Shown piece by piece: positions 34,543 through 42,781 of a stretch of 64,000 bases of DNA (position 1 is its first letter; each line of letters opens with the position of its first letter). The notes under the pieces were generated by a model. That model was given only the letters and a program-made list of their open reading frames with translations. It searched no databases and was not told where the DNA came from. The translations under genes were made by a program, and so were the position numbers. Source of the DNA: Kiritimatiellia bacterium (GTDB lineage: Bacteria > Verrucomicrobiota > Kiritimatiellia > RFP12 > UBA1067); contig JAFWKK010000018.1 of NCBI GenBank assembly GCA_017514235.1, forward strand, positions 1 to 64,000, read 5' to 3'.

Positions 34543-36990
34543 ATGCGTTGGACATTGCTTTGGGCAAGCGCACTTCTTGCCGTTGTGCCCGTCGCGATTA
34601 ATTCGGGCGGCTGCCACGCCGCACCCGACCGCCTCACGCTTGCCGAGCGCGACCACGCTCCGAGATACACGATTGTCCTTCCAGAGGCTCCGTCGCCGTC
34701 TCAAGCGCTTGCCGCTACGGAGCTTCAGAAGTACGTGCGCGAGATGACAGGCGTCACGCTACCCGTCGCGACCAACGCGACCCCTACATGCGGGATTTTC
34801 CTCGGCAACGGGTCTGACGACCTCGGCAACGACGGATTCCGCCTCGTGTCCGAACCGCCGCATTTCCGTATCGAGGGCGGCAAGGTGCACGGCACGCTAT
34901 TCGGCGTATATGACTTCCTGGAACGCTACTGCGGTTGCGAATGGCTCTCGCCGAATCTTTCGGCCGTTCCGCCGCGAGACAAGGTGGAAGTCTCCGCAAA
35001 GCTTGACAACGTGCAGCGCCCGGCGTTTCTCCTGCGCGACCTGAACTGGACCGACCAACTCCGCAATCCCGGTTTCTCCGCCAAGCTGAAGGCAAACGGA
35101 TTCCGCATCGAGTATCCCGAAGAGATGGGTGGACGGGACCACGCGAAGGACACGACGACGGGAGGCGCGACCTTCGACAATCTGTGTCCGCCAGAGAAGC
35201 ACTTCAAAGACCACCCTGAATGGTTTGCGCTCGTTGACGGGAAGCGGTGCGACGTGCGTGCGCAGCGCTGCCTGACAAACCGCGGGTTTCTCGACTTCCT
35301 GACGCACCAGACGAAGGATCGCATACGCAGGAACTATCCGCGCTGCAAATACTATTCGATCTACCAGAACGACTTCAAGAGGTATTGCCAGTGCGCGGAC
35401 TGCAAAGCGCTCGAAGAAAGGGAAGGCTCCCCTTCCGCTTCGCTCGTGCAGATGGCCAACTATGTGGCGGAGCGGGTATCGAAGGACTGGCCCGACGTCA
35501 ACATCCTGACGTTCGCATACATGTACACGCTCAAGCCGCCGAAAACCATTAAGGCACATCCCAACGTCATCATCTGCTACTGCACCGACGGCTGCGATTT
35601 CTCCAAACCCATCCTAGAATCGCGGTGGAAAGGATGCAAGGCGTTCGTGGAGAACTTCAGGAAGTGGAAAGAGCTTGCCAACAAGATCTACATCTGGGAC
35701 TACTCGGCCAACTTCAAGTATCTCTTCCAGCCGTTCGAGTGCTGCCACGTTATGCCCGAGAACTTCCGCTACTTCCGCGAGATGGGGGCGTTCGGCGTGT
35801 TCGAAGAGGGCGACCACTACGGCGTCAAGTGCGTTGACGAGGCGTTGAAGACGTGGGTCATCGGACATCTTCTCTGGAATCCCGATCAGCCTCTTGAACC
35901 GTTGCTGGACCGTTTCTTCAATGGCTATTACGGGGCGGCGGCAAGTGTCGCCCGCGGATACTACGATGCTCTCGTAGAGCAGGAGAAAAAGCGCGACGAG
36001 ACGAAAGAGCCGCTTGTCATGTGGGGGACGCAGCTGAACGATCCATGCCAGCCTGTTGAGTTCTTCAGCGAATGGTCGGCGAAATGGACTGCGGCGCTGG
36101 AACTCGTGAAGGATGACCCGATCCGCTGCGAAAACGTCTACTGGGCGCGGCACAACGTTGATCTCGTGCGGCTTGTCAGGTCCAGGCTTGGGGCGAAGTA
36201 TTCGCTTTCGTCCGTCGCCGCGGCGGCGAACCTGAGGGCCGAACGCGCCGCGCTGAAGCCTGTCGCCGAACGCGTACTGGCCGATTTCGCCCGCGTAAAG
36301 GGACTCAACAAGTTCCGTGACGACAAGATGGTGCGCGAGAGGGTCGAGACAATAGCGCATCTTGGCTTGACGAAGTCGGAGAGATGCTCCGCCGACAGGG
36401 TGATCGTGCCTGTCGCAGACATGCGCGTCGACGATCAGACGGCAACGAAGCGCGTCGAAGATCCTCTCGCGGCAAACGGAAAAGCCGTCCGTATGGGAGC
36501 GTCCGCACCCGGCGAAATGCGCCACTGCCTCGCCTTCCGCGAAGAATCGCTCCTGAAGGATCCGGGCGCGAAGATCGGCATACGCGTACATGCGAGGGTA
36601 GAGAAGACTGGCGTCGCAAAAGGCTCGGCCTTTTCCGTCGGCACGTGCGATCTCGTTACCTACGCAAAGCGCGACATAAAGAACTTCCACGTTGACATAG
36701 GAAAGGTCACAGACTCCGGATACGCATGGTACGACGTGAAGGGCACGTGGAGCCCTGCGGGCAGCGAGACCCTGTGGATCGGCAACGGCACACGGGTCAA
36801 CGGCGAGAACCCATGCGTCAAGGCCGTGTATTTCGACCAGATCGAACTTTATCTTAAACCAAGCGTCGCAGATGCACACCCAAGCACGCCTCATGTCGAC
36901 TCTTATTTGCACACTTGCAGCGAAACAGGGCCCAACAGTCCGGCCGGCACGAACGGATCATTCGCCGAGGGATTGTACCCCTCCCGATGA
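34543..36990 (+). CDS. DUF4838-type glycosidase-like protein with run-on tail
   Basis: The protein has 815 aa with a signal peptide containing a possible lipobox (VAINSGGC). A GH20/GH67-type N-terminal domain (about 40-135, ALAATELQKYVREMTG) precedes a DUF4838 barrel (about 150-480, YSIYQNDFKRYCQCADCKAL, IYIWDYSANF). A C-terminal carbohydrate-binding-like beta-sandwich ends near FDQIELYLKP. About 42 extra residues follow, and most of them are read from antisense of the GH106 remnant. The native stop therefore seems lost at a junction near 36865-36900. The start is the ATG after AGGGAAA. Its enzymatic specificity is unknown. Confidence 0.75.
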   Translation: MRWTLLWASALLAVVPVAINSGGCHAAPDRLTLAERDHAPRYTIVLPEAPSPSQALAATELQKYVREMTGVTLPVATNATPTCGIFLGNGSDDLGNDGFRLVSEPPHFRIEGGKVHGTLFGVYDFLERYCGCEWLSPNLSAVPPRDKVEVSAKLDNVQRPAFLLRDLNWTDQLRNPGFSAKLKANGFRIEYPEEMGGRDHAKDTTTGGATFDNLCPPEKHFKDHPEWFALVDGKRCDVRAQRCLTNRGFLDFLTHQTKDRIRRNYPRCKYYSIYQNDFKRYCQCADCKALEEREGSPSASLVQMANYVAERVSKDWPDVNILTFAYMYTLKPPKTIKAHPNVIICYCTDGCDFSKPILESRWKGCKAFVENFRKWKELANKIYIWDYSANFKYLFQPFECCHVMPENFRYFREMGAFGVFEEGDHYGVKCVDEALKTWVIGHLLWNPDQPLEPLLDRFFNGYYGAAASVARGYYDALVEQEKKRDETKEPLVMWGTQLNDPCQPVEFFSEWSAKWTAALELVKDDPIRCENVYWARHNVDLVRLVRSRLGAKYSLSSVAAAANLRAERAALKPVAERVLADFARVKGLNKFRDDKMVRERVETIAHLGLTKSERCSADRVIVPVADMRVDDQTATKRVEDPLAANGKAVRMGASAPGEMRHCLAFREESLLKDPGAKIGIRVHARVEKTGVAKGSAFSVGTCDLVTYAKRDIKNFHVDIGKVTDSGYAWYDVKGTWSPAGSETLWIGNGTRVNGENPCVKAVYFDQIELYLKPSVADAHPSTPHVDSYLHTCSETGPNSPAGTNGSFAEGLYPSR

Positions 36991-37540
36991 AGGATCCATG
37001 TCTGGCGCTTCTCGACGGGCTGCCCCAGATCGAAAATGACGCGATTGCGCCATGTGTTGACAACCTCGATCCGAAGATCGTTCCGTCCTGTTTTCACAAA
37101 GTCCGTGATGTCACATGCATAAGGCTCGCACCAGAGAGTCCGAACCGACACGTCGTTAACGTACACCTTGGCGATGGACTCCACGCGCCCTAGGTCAAGT
37201 TCAACAGGCGCGGACGCATCTGAACAGTCAAACTCCACCTCGTACGTCACCGTGCCGGCGAACGCCTTGGCCTCGCGCGTGAAGCCGGGAATTTCCGTCC
37301 ATGACATTGGGCGTTCCAAAGCAACCTTCTCCGGCGCGCCCCATCCCGACGGGAACGACAGCGTCCAGTCCGTCAGCTCATGCGGAGTGCGAAGCGCCGG
37401 TAGGGTGCGCTCACCGAGTGCGCCGAACGTCCCGAACTCCACGAACACGCTGCGCGATGGCGGAATCTCAAGCACATCGCCATTGCGCCACGCCATGCGC
37501 TCCTGCGAAACAGGATCGAAGATGGATGCCGTTCCTTCCC
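36903..37540 (-). pseudogene. C-terminal remnant of a GH106-type alpha-L-rhamnosidase
   Basis: About 200 codons on the minus strand match the end of GH106 rhamnosidases: TASIFDPVSQERMAWRNGD, then a jelly-roll with LDLGRVESIAKVYVNDVSV, NDLRIEVVNTWRNR and PFVPAGLLGPVSLQ. Full-length members have about 1000 aa; everything upstream, including the catalytic barrel, is gone. The first ATG in frame (37496) lies inside the homology, and the frame is open only back to a TGA just beyond 37580. The 3' end overlaps the DUF4838 gene's run-on tail by 88 nt. This is most easily read as debris of a deletion or insertion. Confidence 0.78.
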
Positions 37541-38701
37541 GACCGCGAGCGGATGTCCGGTTTCTTGCGTTATAATGCCATGCTGCCCGTCAAGTGGGAT
37601 GTTCGTACGCTGGATGGCTCATCCTCTGCCCTGTATGACAGATGTCGAAGACTTTGCTTGGACTGGCATCCTGATGCGTTCGTGTTCTCCGAATACGACA
37701 TATTCCGAAACCTCCGACGCAGTTTTCCATGTCTGCGCCGGACAAAATACCGCATCGGGATAGATGTGCACCTTGGCAAACGCACATCGACGATTCATCA
37801 GATAGCTCTGGACAATCAGCAATTGGTCACATCGGCCCTTGACCTTTTTGCAAAGCGAGGATATCGCCATCTTGCCTTCGCCGGCACCGAAGTGCCTGAT
37901 GAACGAATGCATTCTTGTGATGTCGAGAACACGTTACGTGCCCTTGTTGAGGCTTCCGGTGGTCACCCGTTCGCTTTTCGGTTTGGGTTCAACCAAAGCC
38001 TGACGCTTGCACTTTCCGAAGCTTCTGAATGGCTACGCACTTTGCCTAAGCCATGTGCGGTATTTGCCTATTCGGACGAGGTTGCACAGCAGATAATCAT
38101 CGCCTGCAAACTTTCGAACATTCTCATCCCCCAGCAGATATCAGTCATCGGCGTGGACAATCATGTCGATATTTGCGAGACCTCCCAGCCAACGCTTACT
38201 TCAATACTTCCCGACTTTGAGCAATCAGGGTATCTTGCCGGGATGCTTCTATCCCGCCTTTCATCCTCAAAATCGTCAGAAAGCGTCTTGGAAAGGATAT
38301 CTTACGGCATAAAAGGCATATTTGAGCGAGACACGACACAAGACTTACGTAATTCGGGTCGGCTAACGAACGCGGTCCAAGACATAATTCGTACACAAGG
38401 AACCGAACATCTGACCGTTTCATCCATCGCCAAGCAAATAGGGGCATCCGTACGATTGCTCGAATTGCACTTCAAATCAGTTACAGGGCACACAATCAGG
38501 GATGAGTTGGTAAAGTTCCGCTGCTCGCGACTTCGTGAAAGGATCATGACAGAACACCGCCCTTTGATAGAGATAGCCTTGTCGTGCGGGTTCAGAACAG
38601 TCAATGCCGCCCAAGTTGCATTTCGAAAGTCGTTCGGCCATTCAATGCGCGAATGCAAACGTCAATTTGCCAATAAACTTGGATCCTTAAAACGGAGATA
38701 G
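37526..38701 (+). CDS. XylR-type regulator (LacI-like sensor plus AraC HTH)
   Basis: The protein has 391 aa. The sensor domain ends around VIGVDNHVDICETSQPTLTSILPDFE near residue 225, and an AraC-type helix-turn-helix follows (about 285-385, VSSIAKQIGASVRLLELHFKS, ALSCGFRTVNAAQVAFRKSFG). I place the start at the ATG 54 nt before a second in-frame ATG. The added residues (MSGFLRYNAM) align with the equivalent part of the regulator at 14165 (LTGFFDYAKR), and AGGA lies 10 nt upstream. Even so the first sensor beta-strand looks short, so the 5' end may be trimmed at the GH106 junction. Whether it still works is unclear. Confidence 0.75.
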   Translation: MPFLPDRERMSGFLRYNAMLPVKWDVRTLDGSSSALYDRCRRLCLDWHPDAFVFSEYDIFRNLRRSFPCLRRTKYRIGIDVHLGKRTSTIHQIALDNQQLVTSALDLFAKRGYRHLAFAGTEVPDERMHSCDVENTLRALVEASGGHPFAFRFGFNQSLTLALSEASEWLRTLPKPCAVFAYSDEVAQQIIIACKLSNILIPQQISVIGVDNHVDICETSQPTLTSILPDFEQSGYLAGMLLSRLSSSKSSESVLERISYGIKGIFERDTTQDLRNSGRLTNAVQDIIRTQGTEHLTVSSIAKQIGASVRLLELHFKSVTGHTIRDELVKFRCSRLRERIMTEHRPLIEIALSCGFRTVNAAQVAFRKSFGHSMRECKRQFANKLGSLKRR

Positions 38702-39195
38702 AATCCACAACCCCGAATCAGTTGTTGTCTTCGAGGTCGGGCTGAAGACTGGAAAGGGGCGGTGTCGCGGCACGACAGCTGCAAGCCATCCTGCTGAACC
38801 GCAAACGACTCGGGCGGAAGATCGACCTCGCCCACCGCATCGTCGAGCGAGACACCACCCAGCATACGTCTCCCTCCGCAAACCTCGTGCGCCGCGCCAA
38901 GGCCTTCATCTCCGATAACGCGACCAAGGGCATCGACGTGCAGGACGTCGTCACGGCACTCGGCGTCTCACGGCGTCTCGCCGACCTTCGGTTTCGTGAA
39001 GTCGAAAACAGCTCGATCCATGAAGCGATAGAACGACGTCGGCTGGACGTCGCCCTTCAGAAACTCCGGCAGACGGCCTGGCCGATCAGCCGGATTGCCC
39101 AGGCCTGCGGCTATGCGAGTCCGCAGGTCTTCCGTACCGCTTTCGCAAAACGATTCGGGCGCTCGCCTCGCGCCTATCGGCAGCAGGCAAACTGA
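38702..39195 (+). pseudogene. C-terminal remnant of a second XylR-type regulator
   Basis: Directly after the intact regulator's TAG, the plus strand encodes about 160 residues homologous to the last third of the same family. LERGGVAARQLQ corresponds to the end of the sensor, then an AraC HTH follows (VVTALGVSRRLADLRFREV, IAQACGYASPQVFRTAFAKRFGRSP). The frame has a TGA at 38743-38745 and no start codon before it. A GTG at 38887 could make a 102-aa HTH-only protein, which I cannot exclude. The homology starts right where the neighbour stops, suggesting recombination between paralogues. Confidence 0.75.
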
Positions 39196-39197
39196 AA

Positions 39198-41624
39198 CTA
39201 CCTGGAGACAACCAGTGAAAGCAACCTGTCGCGGGCGGAATCCATCGCCTCCATCGTGCCGGAATCCGCCGCCGCCTTCACGATTGCATCAACCTTGGCG
39301 AGCATGGCAGGATTGCCGTTGAAGCGTTTGCGGAGCCACATGACCAGGCGCACATCCTCGTAGCCCATGTCCGCCACAAGTTGACGGCGAGAGAGAAGCG
39401 CCGCGTCATTGGCGAAGTCCACATAGAGCGAAGCGTAGTCGTCGTAGCGTCCGGGCGTGGCGAAGTCGTTCGAGTCGAACGGACTCCCCGCCGCCGCAGT
39501 CATGTGCCAGAACGTCGCGATTTCCCTGTAGCCATCGCGCATGTTCTGCCAATAGTCGCGGCGATACGTTACAGGATGCGTCTCCTTGGTGATGATGGAG
39601 TACGTCCAGACCTCCTTGATGTTCTGCGTCGCCACAAGACGCTTCTTCCCCGCCGTCACCTTCGGGCGGTACAGTTCGATCACGTCATATACCTCGGCAA
39701 GTCTCGGCAACGCCGCATCAATCGCCTTCGACTCCAGGAAAACCGGCAAGGGATCGGTCATCGTGAGATTGGCCGCATCCTCTTCCTTGATTACCTTCGC
39801 CGCGTAATAGGCGCGGCTGATGGTGGAATTGAATGTCGGATCGTCAATCTCGCCAGACGGTTCGTCTATCGGATACCAGTAGATGCGGTCTTTGCCGATT
39901 CCATAGCGCGCCTTGACGTGCGCGGCCAATTCGCGCACCAGCGCCTAGACTCCCTTCTCCCATTTTCCGTCGCCTGGCGCGCAACGCTGTCCACGCACAT
40001 TGAGCGGCGCGTTCCAAGGATGCTGCGCCTCCATCGCCATATAGACCCAAAGCTTCATACGATCACGCGGCAGACCTCCCGCGAGAACCGCATCAAGATG
40101 CCGATCGACATATCCAAAGTCCTTGACCGCAAAGCTTCCGTCCTTGCGCTCGCATGGGAATATCCAGCTTGCAGTCATGAACACCACATTGTATCCGCGG
40201 TCAACCAGCAGCTTCACCACGTTCTTCGCTCCGTCCCCACGCGCGAACGTGTTCCCCACGTAGTCATACCCAGCGCGATCAACCACAATCTCGTCAAGGT
40301 TCGCATCCGCGACCTGAATCTCCAACGCAATGGTTTCATCAGTAAAGCCTGGCGTGGCTTTCTTGAGCGAAAGTGTCGCACGGCATGCGCCAGCTACAAG
40401 ACCATGAGTATCGAGTTCAAGGTAAATCGGCGCCGTCTCCTTCGGCGCAAGACGCAGCAAGCCGTTCATCGGCAACGGCTGGATGGGATCATAGAGCGTT
40501 CTCCCCGCCCTGTTTGCGATGGCGAAGCCCTGAAAAAGCGAAATGCGACGCGTTATTGCATCATCGGCCTCAACCTTGAACTGTCCGACGAAGGCAGAAT
40601 CCGTCAGGTTGGCTGCGGCAAATGTGACGACAGCCCGAGAGTTCCGCGCCGTACGGATGCGCAGCGATCCCAACGGACGAGACTTCTCGTTCGGGGCAAG
40701 CAGGTTTCCCCAGGGCGCTTCAGGACGGAACAGCAAGAGGGGCTTGCCGGCTAACGCATCAGAGACAATCGCCTTCTCCACATCGGCAAACATCTTCTCA
40801 ATGGCGGCAAACTGCGCCAGATCATCTCCACGTTCCTCGACAGCAACCGTCAGCTCGCGGATTTTCTCAACAGTTTTCCTGTCCTGCAACCGGCAGGGCG
40901 CGGACTCCGGCCGCACCGCCGTCGGCAACATCCGATCTCCCTTTTTCCGCATGGCTTCAAGCTTCCGTTCGAAGTATGCCTTTGCGCCCCCGTAGATCGC
41001 CTTGCCGAACGCTTCGACATTGCTGAACCTGTCACCCACCGCCGCCCAAGTCGAAAGTCCGTTGCACGTTTTTCCGCAGCGCGTGAAGTTGATCCCGAAC
41101 ACGTCGCCCGGCTTCAGCGGCGTCCTGAACACCTCTGAAAGCGGCACCGAGAACATCACGCGGAAACCATTCGCCGTATCTTCCGCCTCTGCCGCCGCCG
41201 CCGATTTCCATTCGCCATCCATCACATCCGACGCCGTGTTGCACCGAGCAGCGAAAACACCTGCAGCATTCGCCGAATACTGGTAATAGGCAGAGGAATC
41301 AAGCGACGGCCTGATGAAAAGCTCAACGCCGTCGCCCGCCCATGCGTTCGACGTGAGCTTCTCCGCAGCCATTCCCATCGGCACGGGGCAATCAATCGTC
41401 ACTCGGATCCATGACGGATCCACCGCCATTCGCGCCGTGGACGCCGCCGCGATAAACTTGTCCTCGGCGCTCACCATCAGGCCAAGCGCCTCGCCTTCAT
41501 GGTCGAGGACACGGAATCTCCCTGTCGTTCCCCGACCTTCTTCATCCAAGATGAGAACGTCGTCCGCGACAGCGACAGAGACAAGGAGAGCCGTCAGCGC
41601 GGCAAAAATGGCTTTACCCGTCAC
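39198..41624 (-). pseudogene. DUF4091-type glycosidase interrupted by an in-frame TAG
   Basis: The 809-codon frame starts at a GTG giving a signal peptide (TGKAIFAALTALLVSVAVA). A beta-sandwich/CBM-like N-terminus is followed by a glycosidase barrel of the DUF4091/GH123-like kind. Codon 560 is TAG (39945-39947); the same frame continues without shift for about 250 codons. The continuation includes YPIDEPSGE with the likely catalytic Asp587-Glu588. Truncation at the TAG would remove the active site. Restart at the GTG two codons later would give the C-terminal half alone. Several genes here end in TAG, so readthrough is unlikely to be general. A nonsense mutation is the simplest explanation; an assembly error is possible. 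The GTG follows the upstream stop by 1 nt. Confidence 0.78.
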
Positions 41625-41625
41625 G

Positions 41626-42729
41626 TCATACCAGGTCTTCCATGAAGATGAAGCGGTAGCCGCGCTCCTTCAGCGTGCGGGCCATCAGCATCTCGCGCTC
41701 CATGTAGTCGGGCTGGTAGAGCAAGTAGCCCTTGAAGAAGTACTGCTCGTGGTTGCCATAGCCGACGAAGTCGCAGCCACGCGTCGCTTCGAGGTCACGC
41801 GGAATTCCCTTGAGCGGATGCAGATTGAGCGCGCTGAACGGCGCCGTGCAGGAGTTCTTGAAGCGCATCCCGGTTTCGGGGTCGTAAAGGTACTTGTTCT
41901 CCTTGGCGATTGCGGAGATTTGCGCGTTGGTGACGTGGTTGTAACCGCAAAGCGAGGCGGATATCGCCACGTTGTTCGAGACACGAGTGTATAGCGCGGT
42001 CTCCGGCTTTCTGTTGTTCATCAGGCGGAAGTCGTGCCCGTACGGGAGAATCGAGCTGTCGCCGTTCCATTCAAAGCGGTTGCCGCGCGAGACGACCATG
42101 ATCTTTATTCCGCCGTCGGCAAGCGCCCGGACTCCATCCTTCGACATCGGCACCCAGTGCGGAATCGTGAAGCGCGCGAACATGTTGTCGCCGGCGAAGC
42201 GGTCGACCTCGCCTCGCATCATCGAAAGGCATTTCGCGACATCCTTGTAGTCGGCGCTTATCCACGGATAGTCTGGGAACTCCTGCAGCGAGTGGAGCCC
42301 GAACTTGATCCAGTCGGCGTTGTCCTGGAACTCGGCCTTGTAGTCCACCGGCATGTCGGCAAGCGAAAACTCGTCCATGCCGTAGAAGAAGTCGGTACGG
42401 TAGAAGAGGTTGAACTGCACCTTCAGCCCCGTCGCGTCATGTATCTTCTTGAAGCCGCCGAGATACGGCGTATCGAAGATGGACTTCGGCTTCATGCGGG
42501 CGATGTCCCTGAGGAACCAGATGCAGTCGTCCACGAACTTGCAGGCGTTCTTGCCAGCGAGCGCGCTGTCCTTCACGACGGCGTTCGGCATTGCCGGCGG
42601 CAGCTCCTTAAGCGCCGCGAACTTGTCCTTGGTGAGCTTCTCGCTCACCGATTCCGTGCGAGTCGCGCACCCGGCCGCCGCCAGCGCAACGCTCCCCGCC
42701 CCCATCCTCAGGAATTCCCTTCTGTCCAT
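41626..42729 (-). CDS. Tat lipoprotein, polysaccharide deacetylase-like (paralogue 3)
   Basis: The protein has 367 aa. DRREFLRMGAGSVALAAAGC is a Tat signal with lipobox. The body resembles a NodB/polysaccharide-deacetylase barrel: FVDDCIWFLRDIA near residue 65, FGLHSLQEFPDYPW near 140, PHWVPMSKDG near 190 and GNHEQYFFKGY near 325. Metal-ligand assignment is uncertain, so catalysis is not assured. It is the more divergent relative of the two proteins encoded at 47578 and 51715. The ribosome site GGAGG lies 8 nt before ATG. The DUF4091 gene follows by 1 nt. Confidence 0.62.
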   Translation of the reverse strand: MDRREFLRMGAGSVALAAAGCATRTESVSEKLTKDKFAALKELPPAMPNAVVKDSALAGKNACKFVDDCIWFLRDIARMKPKSIFDTPYLGGFKKIHDATGLKVQFNLFYRTDFFYGMDEFSLADMPVDYKAEFQDNADWIKFGLHSLQEFPDYPWISADYKDVAKCLSMMRGEVDRFAGDNMFARFTIPHWVPMSKDGVRALADGGIKIMVVSRGNRFEWNGDSSILPYGHDFRLMNNRKPETALYTRVSNNVAISASLCGYNHVTNAQISAIAKENKYLYDPETGMRFKNSCTAPFSALNLHPLKGIPRDLEATRGCDFVGYGNHEQYFFKGYLLYQPDYMEREMLMARTLKERGYRFIFMEDLV

Positions 42730-42781
42730 CTTGCCATCCTCCAGTTTCTAACGACTAACTACCAACTGACAGCCAACCGGC

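Noticed and set aside
37571..37576. TATAAT just before an ATG as a promoter for the XylR regulator
   Set aside because: The regulator's homology extends about 18 codons upstream (MSGFLRYNAM aligns with its paralogue), so the box lies inside the coding region; the spacing to ATG is only 3 nt.
39945..39947. TAG as a recoded sense codon (for example pyrrolysine)
   Set aside because: Other genes here end in TAG (369, 8898, 16650, 38701) and no recoding element or family with such a residue is recognised.
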